NCBI RefSeq assembly: GCF_004364125.1
Contig: NZ_SNZV01000012.1
Span: 40,926 to 104,925, forward strand
Direction of reading: 5' to 3'
Length of the DNA: 64,000 nucleotides
Source of the DNA: Sphingobacterium paludis
GTDB lineage: Bacteria; Bacteroidota; Bacteroidia; Sphingobacteriales; Sphingobacteriaceae
Made by a program: the position numbers and the translations under genes
Shown here: piece by piece, positions 26,767-36,128 of the stretch
Numbering within the stretch: position 1 is the stretch's first letter
Layout of the letters: every line of letters starts with the position of its first letter
Notes under the pieces: generated by a model
Databases searched by the model: none
Seen by the model: only the letters and a program-made list of their open reading frames with translations
Told to the model about the DNA's origin: nothing

Positions 26767-27753
26767 ATGCATATGAATACATATCAAACTTTGCTGTACT
26801 ATTGCTACAGCCCTATCGAAAACGCCGAAGATTTTGCGGCGAAACACTTGGAATTCTGTCAATCCTTGGGCCTGGTCGGCCGAATTATTGTCGCCGAAGA
26901 AGGTCTTAACGGCACGGTATCCGGCACGAAAGAGGCTTGCAAGCGTTACATGGATGCTGTACACGCGGACACTCGTTTTGCGAAAACAGAGTTTAAGATT
27001 GATGAGGTCGAAGAACCTTCGTTTATCAAAATGCACTGTCGGTATAAGCCGGAGATTGTACATTCCGGCTTGCGCAACCCTGAGATCATTAACCCTAACA
27101 TACAAACCGGGAAACATCTCGAGCCCACCGAGTTTCTAGCCATGAAAGACCAAGACGATGTGGTTGTACTTGATGTGCGGTCAAACTATGAGCATAGTGT
27201 GGGTCGTTTCAAAAATGCGGTTACACTAGACATCGATAACTTTCGCGAATTTCCAGAAAAGGTAAAGGAACTTGAACAGTATAAAGGAAAAAAAATTCTG
27301 ACCTACTGCACAGGAGGAATAAAATGCGAAAAAGCGTCTGCTTTGCTTTTACAAGAAGGTTTTGACGATGTTTACCAACTTCATGGTGGCATTATTAAAT
27401 ATGGTAAAGAAGCGGGTGGAAAAGATTTTGATGGCAAATGTTATGTCTTCGATAATCGAGTGACTGTTGACGTCAACGCCGTAAATCCGACCGTTGTTTC
27501 GACCTGTAGAAACTGTGGCACCGTAACACCAAAAATGATCAATTGCGCAAATCCGGATTGCAACGAGCACTTCACGCAGTGTGATGCCTGTGGTTGGGAA
27601 TTGGAAGGCTGTTGTTCAACCACCTGTATGGAACACCCCCGCAAAAGGGAATATGATGGTACAGGCTATTACATCAAAGTTCCTCAGCCTGTCAACCTGG
27701 AAAAGATCAGCAAAAGAAAACATAAAAACTTCCCACCAAAAGAAACTGTATAA
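26767..27753 (+). CDS. trhO: tRNA uridine(34) hydroxylase TrhO (rhodanese-related)
   Basis: TrhO hydroxylates uridine 34 of certain tRNAs with O2. The 328-residue protein has an N-terminal acylphosphatase-like domain (to about 100), a rhodanese domain with the active-site loop C181-TGGIKC187, and a C-terminal cysteine-rich part. CRNCGT, CDAC and CCSTTC motifs there may bind zinc. Two ATGs open the frame (26767 and 26773). It runs monocistronically to a strong shared terminator. Confidence 0.93.
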   Translation: MHMNTYQTLLYYCYSPIENAEDFAAKHLEFCQSLGLVGRIIVAEEGLNGTVSGTKEACKRYMDAVHADTRFAKTEFKIDEVEEPSFIKMHCRYKPEIVHSGLRNPEIINPNIQTGKHLEPTEFLAMKDQDDVVVLDVRSNYEHSVGRFKNAVTLDIDNFREFPEKVKELEQYKGKKILTYCTGGIKCEKASALLLQEGFDDVYQLHGGIIKYGKEAGGKDFDGKCYVFDNRVTVDVNAVNPTVVSTCRNCGTVTPKMINCANPDCNEHFTQCDACGWELEGCCSTTCMEHPRKREYDGTGYYIKVPQPVNLEKISKRKHKNFPPKETV

Positions 27754-27795
27754 AACAAAAAACGGTAGGTCTTGTCGCCTACCGTTTTTTGTTTT
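27752..27795. terminator. bidirectional terminator between trhO and the M28 peptidase
   Basis: An 18-bp perfect stem (27752-27769 with 27778-27795) with an 8-nt loop has A/T tracts on both flanks. It touches the stop codons of both convergent genes, so it serves both. Confidence 0.9.
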
Positions 27796-29218
27796 ATTCC
27801 CATCGCCATTCGCCCGATACCTGCAAGGGCGTCTTCAGTCCATTGCGTTCAAGGTAGTCTTTTATAGCCCCGTCGCTTAGCCGATGGGCAGGGATTTGAG
27901 CCGTATTTGCTAAGCTGTAAGCCAGGGCGGCACCAAGCATAACCGTCTGTTCCAGGCCTTTTTTATCGACCAAACTAAAAACATCCTTATCCGAGTGATA
28001 ATAAGCTCCTGCATTATTTGGAAGTATCCCTCCCGCGCCACCGCCATATGGTAAACCAACTAGCATAAACGGTTGATGGTCGCTATGCAAACCGGCCCCA
28101 AAGGACACCTTCCCATGGAAGGTACTATCAACCGAATGCAGCTGTTTCATCCAGTCGCGATATAGATTTTGCATTTCCTCGCGAGAGCTGTGAAACGCTG
28201 TCGGTGCGTTGGTCATATCGAAGTTTAGCATAAAGGCGATATCATCAAGTTTATTTTTTGCTGCGGCATCTGCCACATAAGCTTTTGATCCCAGCAGTCC
28301 CTGCTCTTCGCCCATAAACAGGACGAACTCGATGGTGCGTTTAGGTTTTACTTTGATGCGTTTTAGCGTTCTAGCCATATCAATAACGGCAAAAGAACCT
28401 ATCCCGTTGTCAATGGCTCCGGTCGCCAAGTCCCACGAGTCTAAATGCCCGCCAACCACAATCTTTTCCTTGCTTTTTCCTTTTAAGGTGGCTATAACGT
28501 TGCGCGCGTTCACGCGAGCGGATTCATTTTTCATGATCATAGCCGCTGACAGCATATCGCCTTTTTGAAGGCGAGCTTTAATAGCCATACCGTCTTCATA
28601 GCCAATACAAGCCGCAGGAATGGTGATCAGATCGCCGGTGATAGAAGCGGTCCCGGTTAGTAAAACACCGCCAGGCACAGCATTGACAAAGACAATGGCC
28701 TCTGCGCCATGTTTTATGGCGATAGCCGTCTTTTCCGAGCGGTGTAGGTTCTTTGTGCCGGGGGCAGATCCTGGCAATAATTGTAGATAAACCAATACGG
28801 TCTTGCCTTTCACATCCTTACCCATATAGTCATTTTCCAGGCCGTTGCCCATGTCGACAAGAGAAGATTCCGTACGTGCTTCAATTGGTGAATGCGCTAA
28901 GGCTACCGCCTTCACCTGCTGGTTAGCGATGGTTAAGGTCAACGATTTCCTTTGCCAAGAAACCATTTGGAAAGGTTGAAAACGAACATCATAGCCATAC
29001 GATTTCAATAAATCAAACGCCAACTTTTCCGCTTTTTCGCCCTGTTCGGAACCTGTCAGGCGATGCCCCAGACTTTCAGTAGCCTGCTTTAAATTGGTAT
29101 AGGCATTGGAATTTTGGTTCACTTCCGTGACAATCTGGGCATAGGCTTTCGCAAACTGATCTTGTGCAAAACTGTGCAAACTTGTTATTGTCAATAAAAG
29201 GAAAAGCGAGATTCTCAT
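27794..29218 (-). CDS. M28 family zinc metallopeptidase with PA domain, exported
   Basis: A 474-residue exported aminopeptidase-type enzyme (signal peptide MRISLFLLLTITSLHSFAQ). A protease-associated (PA) domain lies near residues 120-230. The M28 core has zinc ligands in VVGGHLDSWD, AIDNGIGS, FMGEEQGLLGS and NFDM, and the final histidine in HSDHQPF. It likely trims peptides in the periplasm or outside the cell. I take ATG 29218, since an upstream frame start (29251) would add residues before the signal. It lies downstream of fabD on the same strand, separated by a terminator. Confidence 0.92.
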   Translation of the reverse strand: MRISLFLLLTITSLHSFAQDQFAKAYAQIVTEVNQNSNAYTNLKQATESLGHRLTGSEQGEKAEKLAFDLLKSYGYDVRFQPFQMVSWQRKSLTLTIANQQVKAVALAHSPIEARTESSLVDMGNGLENDYMGKDVKGKTVLVYLQLLPGSAPGTKNLHRSEKTAIAIKHGAEAIVFVNAVPGGVLLTGTASITGDLITIPAACIGYEDGMAIKARLQKGDMLSAAMIMKNESARVNARNVIATLKGKSKEKIVVGGHLDSWDLATGAIDNGIGSFAVIDMARTLKRIKVKPKRTIEFVLFMGEEQGLLGSKAYVADAAAKNKLDDIAFMLNFDMTNAPTAFHSSREEMQNLYRDWMKQLHSVDSTFHGKVSFGAGLHSDHQPFMLVGLPYGGGAGGILPNNAGAYYHSDKDVFSLVDKKGLEQTVMLGAALAYSLANTAQIPAHRLSDGAIKDYLERNGLKTPLQVSGEWRWE

Positions 29219-29231
29219 AAAATACGATCTT

Positions 29232-29259
29232 AAAAAAAAGCCCCGATACACTCGAGGCT
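29232..29259 (-). terminator. intrinsic terminator of fabD
   Basis: Minus strand AGCCTCGA and TCGGGGCT pair with one G-U and are followed by eight T residues, 19 nt past the fabD stop. Confidence 0.8.
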
Positions 29260-29277
29260 CATATACTTATATTATAG

Positions 29278-30165
29278 TTAAGCGACAACCGCAGCGGATG
29301 TCTGTGCTGCGCGGTCTACTTTTTTTACCAAACCTTGTAATACATTGCCGGGGCCTACTTCCACAAAAGCCTCTGCTCCATCGGCAAGCATATGCTGCAC
29401 GGTCTGTGTCCAACGAACAGCGCCGGTTAACTGAGCAATAAGATTTTTCTTGATGGCTACTGGGTCTGTATACGGTTTCGCGTCTACATTTTGATAGACA
29501 GGACATACCGGCGCATTAATCGCTGTAGCTTCTATCGCCGCTTGCAGCTCTAGCTTAGCTGGCTCCATAAGTGGCGAGTGGAATGCGCCACCAACGTTTA
29601 ACTTTAATGCGCGTTTAGCACCGGCTTCAGTAAGTAGCGCACAGGCCTTATCCACACCTTCCATGCTACCGGAAATCACCAACTGACCCGGGCAGTTGTA
29701 ATTTGCTGCGACGACTACCTCTTCCACCTGCGCGCAAATTTTTTCAACAGTTTCATCATCAAGCCCCAAGATAGCGGCCATCGTTGACGGCTGTGCTTCA
29801 CAGGCTTTTTGCATCGCGTTCGCCCGTTGTGACACCAATTTTAATCCATCTTCAAAAGACAATGCTCCGGCAGATACCAACGCGGAAAACTCTCCCAACG
29901 AGTGGCCCGCGACCATACTAGGTTGGAAGCTATCGCCCAACACTCTTGACAGAATGACGGAGTGCAGAAAGATAGCCGGCTGCGTAACTTTTGTTTGTTT
30001 TAAATCCTCATCTGTACCGTTAAACATGATGTCGGTAATGCGAAAGCCTAAAATTTCGTTTGCTTTTTCGAACAATGCTTTCGCTTCATCATTTAAATTA
30101 TACAGGTCTTGCCCCATTCCTACAAATTGGGCGCCTTGACCTGGAAAAATATAAGCTGTTTTCAT
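29278..30165 (-). CDS. fabD: malonyl-CoA:ACP transacylase
   Basis: FabD loads malonate onto acyl carrier protein for fatty acid synthesis. The 295-residue protein has the QGAQ substrate loop at residues 10-13, the nucleophile S89 in GHSLG, and the catalytic histidine in AFHSPLME. I start at ATG 30165; one codon upstream is TTG. It lies 87 bp after the M16 peptidase on the same strand. No other fab gene is adjacent. Confidence 0.97.
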   Translation of the reverse strand: MKTAYIFPGQGAQFVGMGQDLYNLNDEAKALFEKANEILGFRITDIMFNGTDEDLKQTKVTQPAIFLHSVILSRVLGDSFQPSMVAGHSLGEFSALVSAGALSFEDGLKLVSQRANAMQKACEAQPSTMAAILGLDDETVEKICAQVEEVVVAANYNCPGQLVISGSMEGVDKACALLTEAGAKRALKLNVGGAFHSPLMEPAKLELQAAIEATAINAPVCPVYQNVDAKPYTDPVAIKKNLIAQLTGAVRWTQTVQHMLADGAEAFVEVGPGNVLQGLVKKVDRAAQTSAAVVA

Positions 30166-30252
30166 CAAATATTATTTTGGTAACCTAGAGCGCAAGCACT
30201 CGTTTAAAAGATCAAATTTAAACAAATAAAGTCATAAAAGATTCCCGGATAG

Positions 30253-31491
30253 CTAATCCTCGGGTAAAAAAGCCAACGAACTCAACTTGCCATCATCGAA
30301 GACGTCTTGAGCAATAGCTAGTAACTCCGCTGTGCTCACTTGATCTATTTTTTCAAAAACTTCAGGCAATAAAATCACCCGGTCATAGTCCATAACGTTT
30401 TTGGAAACGGCAATAATCATGCTCATGCGGTTTTCCTCCGCTAAAGCAATTTGCCCTTTAAACTTATTTTTTGCTTTCTGAAGCTGCCCTTCCGATACGC
30501 CCTTCGTCTTCAGCTTATCCAGCTCCCTAAACACCAGTTTTTTAGCTCGCTTCACTTTCTCTTCATCGGTGCCAAAATAGATCGTGAACAAACCCGTATC
30601 TGAAAAGACCGTATAGTTAGATTCGATGGTATAGGCAATACCATATTTCTCTCGGATGGAAAGGTTTAAAATAGAACTCATCCCAAAACCGCCTAGCATA
30701 TTATTCAGCAGTAACAACCCCGTTTTGCGCTCGTCAAACATGCCGTAAGCCGGCGAACCTAGCATATAGTGTACCTGATTGATTGGTTTATGTATCTCGA
30801 TATGTTCAGCAAGATTCGACAAAGCAACATCGCGATTTCTCTGCGGCTGATTGTCGGGTACCGCTTCAAAATATCGCCTAAGCATTTTCTCTACAGCTTT
30901 ACGTTCATAGTCGCCCGTAATACCGATCACAATCTCGTGCGTGTCGTAGTTGTTGCGTAAAAATTGCTGCACATCCTGTTGTTGGAAAGCAAGCAGGTCT
31001 TGCTCCAGTCCTAAGATATTATGCCCAAGACCCGAGTTTTTGTAAACCATGTCTTCATAGTCGTCGATAATAGACTCTTCTGGACTGTCTAAGTAAGAGG
31101 CCATTTCATCAGCTATCACGCCCTTCTCCTTCTCCATTTCATCCTCGGGGAAGGTGGAATGGAAGATGATATCTTCAAATAAATCCAATGCCCTACTCAG
31201 GTGTGGTTTTAGAATCGATGCATGAATACAGGTGTACTCTTTGGTCGTATATGCATTTAAATCGCCACCCACCGCTTCCAGGTGGTTTAGAATTTGCTGC
31301 ATGGATCTTCGCTGCGTTTCCTTAAAGAGCAAATGCTCGATAAAATGTGCTATACCGAACTTGCCTTCCTCCTCATCACGAGAACCTGCGTTCACCACTA
31401 AACAGGTATGCGTAATGGGTGATGCCTGCCGGTGAAACACCGCACGGATGCCGTTACTCAAACGGATAATTTCATATTCTGTGTGCTTCAA
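30253..31491 (-). CDS. M16 family zinc peptidase (insulinase-like)
   Basis: A 412-residue processing-peptidase-like protein. The inverted zinc motif is H49-F-I-E52-H53 with the distal glutamate in MEKEKGVIADE; the C-terminal inactive-type domain follows. Homologs degrade or mature peptides; the cellular location is not shown here because there is no signal peptide. The start is TTG at 31491: an in-frame TGA lies six codons upstream and no nearby ATG precedes the conserved SNGIRAVFHRQ strand. It is probably transcribed from the 220-nt gap before it, which is rich in short inverted repeats. Confidence 0.9.
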   Translation of the reverse strand: MKHTEYEIIRLSNGIRAVFHRQASPITHTCLVVNAGSRDEEEGKFGIAHFIEHLLFKETQRRSMQQILNHLEAVGGDLNAYTTKEYTCIHASILKPHLSRALDLFEDIIFHSTFPEDEMEKEKGVIADEMASYLDSPEESIIDDYEDMVYKNSGLGHNILGLEQDLLAFQQQDVQQFLRNNYDTHEIVIGITGDYERKAVEKMLRRYFEAVPDNQPQRNRDVALSNLAEHIEIHKPINQVHYMLGSPAYGMFDERKTGLLLLNNMLGGFGMSSILNLSIREKYGIAYTIESNYTVFSDTGLFTIYFGTDEEKVKRAKKLVFRELDKLKTKGVSEGQLQKAKNKFKGQIALAEENRMSMIIAVSKNVMDYDRVILLPEVFEKIDQVSTAELLAIAQDVFDDGKLSSLAFLPED

Positions 31492-31656
31492 ATCAAAAAG
31501 TCAAAACCGAGCCCGCAAGCCCATCGTGTGTACTATAAAAATTTCGTCAGCTAAAGCTGAAAGTCGAAAATCACCGGTTTCACCGATAAAAATCGATGAT
31601 TATTACATCGTTACCGTCAAAACCAGCGAGCAAAGTTACACAAATTCCAAACAAAA

Positions 31657-31684
31657 CGGCTGTAGTTCCCTGAAACTACAGCCG
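31657..31684 (-). terminator. intrinsic terminator of the TonB-receptor-like gene
   Basis: CGGCTGTAGTT (31657-31667) pairs with 31674-31684 across a 6-nt loop. On the minus strand a TTTTGTTT tract follows. It lies 27 nt past the stop of the beta-barrel gene. Confidence 0.85.
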
Positions 31685-31711
31685 CTTTCCAACACTTGCT
31701 TCTTTGCCACC

Positions 31712-34513
31712 TTACATGCGCGGACGACGCATGCCGCCCGGCCCCCTATCCTCTTGGAAAGGGTTCAAGCCACTAGCAAACTTTTGCAACTTAAACGTGA
31801 ACTGCAACATAAAATAGCGTCCCAAACGATTCACTCGACTATCGGAAATTTGAATATCGGTCACTGTTCTAGAAATGTTTGTTTGCTCGTTTAATAAGTC
31901 AAATGCCTGTAATCGCAGCGCGCCGCGGTTACCCTTGAGCATGCGCTTCTCGATGTAGGTATTCACGATAAATGGATTGTCATTGTATGCATTTCCCTGA
32001 AAAAATGTCTTCGAAAGGTCGGCACCAAAAACGAGGGTTGGCGTGATATTGACCGATCCGATCAGCGTAGGTGCCCAAGATTGCATGCTGATCGAACGGT
32101 CGTTTAACGTATTATAGGTATGGTCCCAGGTATAACGAACGCCCGGATTAATCTCTAGATTTTCAGACGGCAAATAGCGGAACATCATGCCTTGCATCAG
32201 CACCCAGTTTTGTGCTTTGTTAAGATTTCCTTCTGTATACGATGGGTTATTGTTAAAATTCACGCTCCCCATGAAATTCAGACTATACACTTTATTTTTA
32301 AACGAGCGTCCGTAATGGTAAAAGCCGCGCATGCTGTAAGCGCCATCTTCATTTAAGTAGCTGGTTTCTTGGATAATACCCAATGCTGGATCCGTTTGGC
32401 GCAGGTTATTCGAAACAATTTTGTTGCTGGTCAAGGTACCGTTTAAAATCATAAAAAACGTCTTGCCTTTCTGAAAATCACCACTGTTGAAGCGTAAACG
32501 CACATTGTGCTGGAATTCCGCATCTAAATTAGGATTTCCAGTAATGATATTCGTCGGATTAGAATTATCCGTAAACGGCTGAATTTGGGTGATCGATGGC
32601 TCATTGGCTCGTCCAGAATAATTCAACTGTAAGTTTTTCTGACGATCAAACTTATATTCAAATCTGGCAATAGGAACAACGTTAAATCCGCTCCTGTTGA
32701 TATGGATCTCTTCACCATCTATAGAAGCATCGCCATCTAATAGCGTCGGTTGCACGGCTACACCAACCGAATACTTAATTTTATCGTTGTTAAAATTATA
32801 ATTCGCCCCGAATTGATGCGTAGAGAAGGAATAGTCATACATGCGGTTAAATACATACCGTGGATCGTTTAACCCGCTGCCATCAGCCTGGAAAGCATCC
32901 TGTTGCCGGCTGTTGTCATAACTATTCACATTGTAATCATAAGCGAGCTCAATCTTGCCATATTTACTCACTGGCTCCAGGTATGACACCGTTGCCCCTC
33001 CGTTCCAGCTGGTGTTATCCAGCTCGGCCAACGTGCGGCGGTAGAGGCTATCCATGCTCATATCGGCATTGTTTGGATCGCGAACCAGCGTCTCGATAAT
33101 ACGATCTTGGTCATCTCGCGTTCCAGACGAGGAAATATTCATGTTGATAAACAAATTACGGCCTTTGTCATTCAATCGCCTATTATACAAAGCGCTCACC
33201 CCTACATTAGGTGCCTTTGCAATACCGTTCAAACTATTGTTTTCCGTATTGTACAGGGCTTCGTTCAATAGATTTTCACTAAAACTGAAACTATTCGTTT
33301 TGGTGCTGCGGTAACTTAGTTGAGGCGTTATTTTGATAAAGTCTTTTTCGGACGGCTTCCACTCCAAGTTTGCCTCAAAGCGATGCGAGTTGCCGATCGT
33401 ATTGGTGTTAGATTCTGTATTTCTATCCAACGTCGAGTCGGGATAGATGAATCTATTCAAGCTGGATGCGAGTGCAATATTATCATCATGTCCGAAGCTG
33501 TAGCTACCGTATACGGTCACTTTATCGCTAAAATCCTGTCGGTAATTCAGTCCTAAGGACCCGGTATTGGTGATACCATTGGATCCGCCAAACATGCCGC
33601 CGCCGCCAGGGCCACCACCACCGCCCATACGGCGCCGGGCACCGCCCCCTTGCGTATTGAAATCAAATAGGGGTGCGTTTATATTATTCAAGTTTCCGAG
33701 TACCGAAAACTGCATCTTGTCGCGCATAATAATAGCGCTTCCCGTAGCTTGGTAGCGGTCGTCTGTACCATAACCCGCACGAAGCGTAGTGGTAAATCCC
33801 CTGTTCTTCTCCGGATCAATCTCGATATTCAGGATCTTTTGGGCGTCGCCGGTTTTATTTCCGGTTAGGTTGGCCATATCACCATAATCATCAATGACCT
33901 GAATCTTATTGATGATATCTGCCGGCAGGTTTTGCGTGGCGGTTTTCACATCGCCCCCGAAGAAATCTTTACCGTTTATGCGCACGCGTACCACCTGTTC
34001 ACCCTGTGCCGTCACCGCACCATCCTTATCAACTTCTACGCCTTGCAAGCGCTTCAGCGCGTCCTCTACAAGGGCATTGTCTCGAAGTTTTAGATCTTTC
34101 GTGGTATATTCAAGCGTATCCCCCTTTACTTGTACTGTTAAGACACCGTCCACCACAACTTCTTCCAGCATATTTTCAATGCCCTTCAGTTCAAAGGAGG
34201 GTATGACCATCTTATCGCCTTCGGTGGATAGTGTAAATTGCTTTTCAAACGGCTCAAAGCCCAAACTGGACACTTTTATGGTAAACGTTTGCGCCTTCAC
34301 ATTTGCGAACGTGAATATGCCGGCTTGCGACGAACTCGTCCCCAACGTGTCATTCGCTGTAATCAATTGTACCGACGCGCCTGCAACCACCCTTGACTCG
34401 GTATCACGCAACATGCCTTGTACGGTCTTGGCGGATTGTGCAAATGCATGGTGCGCTGCAAACGACAGGATGAGGCCGTAAACGAGTGTAAAAATTTGTT
34501 TCATATTTCTCAT
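31712..34513 (-). CDS. outer membrane beta-barrel protein, TonB-dependent-receptor-like
   Basis: A 933-residue outer membrane protein. A signal peptide ending HHAFAQ is followed by a CarboxypepD-regulatory-like beta-sandwich (about 26-110), a plug-like domain (about 115-220, with DALKRLQGVEVDKDG and VRVRINGKDFFGG), then a long beta-barrel rich in aromatic/Asn strands. A glycine-rich stretch (RMGGGGGPGGGGMFGG) follows the plug, and the C-terminus ends RGPGGMRRPRM. No SusD partner is next door. Two starts are possible, 34513 and 34504; an AGAAGAG-like site favours 34513. It likely forms an operon with the small secreted protein 11 nt upstream. Confidence 0.88.
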   Translation of the reverse strand: MRNMKQIFTLVYGLILSFAAHHAFAQSAKTVQGMLRDTESRVVAGASVQLITANDTLGTSSSQAGIFTFANVKAQTFTIKVSSLGFEPFEKQFTLSTEGDKMVIPSFELKGIENMLEEVVVDGVLTVQVKGDTLEYTTKDLKLRDNALVEDALKRLQGVEVDKDGAVTAQGEQVVRVRINGKDFFGGDVKTATQNLPADIINKIQVIDDYGDMANLTGNKTGDAQKILNIEIDPEKNRGFTTTLRAGYGTDDRYQATGSAIIMRDKMQFSVLGNLNNINAPLFDFNTQGGGARRRMGGGGGPGGGGMFGGSNGITNTGSLGLNYRQDFSDKVTVYGSYSFGHDDNIALASSLNRFIYPDSTLDRNTESNTNTIGNSHRFEANLEWKPSEKDFIKITPQLSYRSTKTNSFSFSENLLNEALYNTENNSLNGIAKAPNVGVSALYNRRLNDKGRNLFINMNISSSGTRDDQDRIIETLVRDPNNADMSMDSLYRRTLAELDNTSWNGGATVSYLEPVSKYGKIELAYDYNVNSYDNSRQQDAFQADGSGLNDPRYVFNRMYDYSFSTHQFGANYNFNNDKIKYSVGVAVQPTLLDGDASIDGEEIHINRSGFNVVPIARFEYKFDRQKNLQLNYSGRANEPSITQIQPFTDNSNPTNIITGNPNLDAEFQHNVRLRFNSGDFQKGKTFFMILNGTLTSNKIVSNNLRQTDPALGIIQETSYLNEDGAYSMRGFYHYGRSFKNKVYSLNFMGSVNFNNNPSYTEGNLNKAQNWVLMQGMMFRYLPSENLEINPGVRYTWDHTYNTLNDRSISMQSWAPTLIGSVNITPTLVFGADLSKTFFQGNAYNDNPFIVNTYIEKRMLKGNRGALRLQAFDLLNEQTNISRTVTDIQISDSRVNRLGRYFMLQFTFKLQKFASGLNPFQEDRGPGGMRRPRM

Positions 34514-34524
34514 TATCTCTTCTT

Positions 34525-35238
34525 CTATTTCATAGTGGTCTCCAACAACAGCATCCGTGTTTGCTTGCTCTTCGCAGGTCTCGTCTGCGCAGCTATACGT
34601 TTGTTGGCGGAAGGTCCCGAACCAGGTCTACTGGAGCTTTTTGGCACAAAGGACAGTCCGTCATTGATCCCAATTTTTAGGATCAAGCCTTCCTTAGGCA
34701 TGTGGATAGCTGCTTTCGGAATGGCCGCTTCATAAACAAAAGCCTCATCCACGATTTTCGCTTTTGCCTGTATACCATAGGCGTTCTTTAAGGAAAGTAA
34801 TCCCGTTGGTATCCCGATAAATCCTTGCACGGCATAGCCTCGACTCCGCTCGATCAACTGCTGCTTGTAGTCTTGATGCAGCTCAGGGTTTTGCATTAAT
34901 GCCCGACGCGATTCCCCATCGGGAAAAGGGTAGATCAGTTGCGCAACCTCCTTGTTTGCTTTTGATGCAGGAATACAGAATACAATGCCATGGCGGGCAG
35001 CCATTTGTTGTAAAAGAGCATCATACACACGCACGGCTATAAAGACATATTCCTTATTCTGTAGCAGTTGATACGCCCACAAGCCTTCATTGGCTACGTC
35101 AACCCAAGCGAACCATTCGTCCAGATTTGCATCAATATGAACATCCTGCACAACATCCACATCGATTTTCTGCTTTTTCTGTGCAGAAATGGACGTGATC
35201 GTCAGGAGCATCAAGAAACTTGCAATAATTCTCTTCAT
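34525..35238 (-). CDS. exported protein of unknown function, partner of the beta-barrel gene
   Basis: A 237-residue secreted protein (signal peptide MKRIIASFLMLLTITSISAQ). I do not recognise a named family. The opening of the mature part, VHIDANLDEWFAWVD, looks like the start of a CBM9-like or DOMON-like beta-sandwich, and the rest is beta-rich. The C-terminus is basic and proline-rich. It could be a periplasmic or surface sensor or cofactor-binding partner for the receptor encoded next. A leader hairpin precedes it. Confidence 0.7.
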   Translation of the reverse strand: MKRIIASFLMLLTITSISAQKKQKIDVDVVQDVHIDANLDEWFAWVDVANEGLWAYQLLQNKEYVFIAVRVYDALLQQMAARHGIVFCIPASKANKEVAQLIYPFPDGESRRALMQNPELHQDYKQQLIERSRGYAVQGFIGIPTGLLSLKNAYGIQAKAKIVDEAFVYEAAIPKAAIHMPKEGLILKIGINDGLSFVPKSSSRPGSGPSANKRIAAQTRPAKSKQTRMLLLETTMK

Positions 35239-35251
35239 CCGTTTTAATACT

Positions 35252-35270
35252 GGAAAGCAATGTGCTTTCC
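35252..35270. promoter_or_regulatory. 8-bp inverted repeat in the leader of the exported protein gene
   Basis: GGAAAGCA-ATG-TGCTTTCC is perfectly symmetric and lies 14 nt upstream of the start codon at 35238. It may be an operator or a leader hairpin near the ribosome site. Confidence 0.4.
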
Positions 35271-35450
35271 GACCATGATTATTACCACGGTACAAAGAAA
35301 AAAATAAGAAGTGTAAAATAATGTAAACACCCACGCATCACAGATAAGTTACACGTTAAACTGCGTATGGAATGACCGCTATCTCGGAATAGAAATCCAT
35401 AGCATGAGCTGGCGCTTCGCCTCGCTGTTATTTTTTTGTAATTTCGTGTC

Positions 35451-36047
35451 ATGTTAATTTCTACATTTCAGCAACAATTTGTGGAGGCAGGCTGCGACGA
35501 AGCCGGGCGTGGCTGCCTAGCAGGTCCCGTTTTTGCTGCCGCGGTTGTGTTTCCATCCGATTATTGCAATTCGTTGTTAAACGATTCCAAACAATTGTCG
35601 GAGAAAAAAAGAATGGCCTTACGTCCCGTTATCGAAAGTGAGGCGCTTGATTTTGCCGTGGCTAGTGTTTCAGCGGAAGAGATAGACAGTATCAATATCC
35701 TAAATGCGTCTTATCTAGCAATGCATAGAGCATTGGACATGTTAAAAACAAAAGCGGCCTACATCATCGTTGACGGAAACCGGTTTAAACCTTATCAAGA
35801 TATTCCCCATCAGTGCATTGTAAAGGGCGATGGCAAGTATCTTTCTATAGCAGCGGCGTCCATACTCGCCAAAACCTATCGGGATGAATATATGGATCAA
35901 CTTGCGCCAGATTTTCCCGGCTATGACTGGCTTTCCAATAAAGGTTACCCCACCATCAGGCACAGAAAAGCCGTATTGGAATTTGGCTTCACACCACACC
36001 ACCGCAAAACATTTCGGGTATCTGACCCACAACTGAAACTGTTTTAA
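35451..36047 (+). CDS. rnhB: ribonuclease HII
   Basis: RnhB cleaves RNA in RNA-DNA hybrids, including single ribonucleotides in DNA. The 198-residue protein has the acidic signature GCDEAGRGCLAGP, the VDGN motif and the final acidic residue within TYRDEYM. Size is typical. It is monocistronic and divergent from the exported protein gene. Confidence 0.96.
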   Translation: MLISTFQQQFVEAGCDEAGRGCLAGPVFAAAVVFPSDYCNSLLNDSKQLSEKKRMALRPVIESEALDFAVASVSAEEIDSINILNASYLAMHRALDMLKTKAAYIIVDGNRFKPYQDIPHQCIVKGDGKYLSIAAASILAKTYRDEYMDQLAPDFPGYDWLSNKGYPTIRHRKAVLEFGFTPHHRKTFRVSDPQLKLF

Positions 36048-36053
36048 AAAAAA

Positions 36054-36079
36054 GCCACTGACCTGTTCCGATCAGTGGC
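36054..36079 (-). terminator. terminator of the YfhO gene
   Basis: GCCACTGA (36054-36061) pairs with 36072-36079. A run of eight T residues follows on the minus strand. It lies between rnhB and YfhO and may also help end rnhB. Confidence 0.8.
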
Positions 36080-36128
36080 GATATACTTGTCATACCTTCG
36101 TATAGCCGATTATGCGCTGCTTATTCAG

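Noticed and set aside
31448..31894. A 148-codon plus-strand frame across the M16 leader and the end of the beta-barrel gene
   Set aside because: It runs antisense to both genes and across a terminator.
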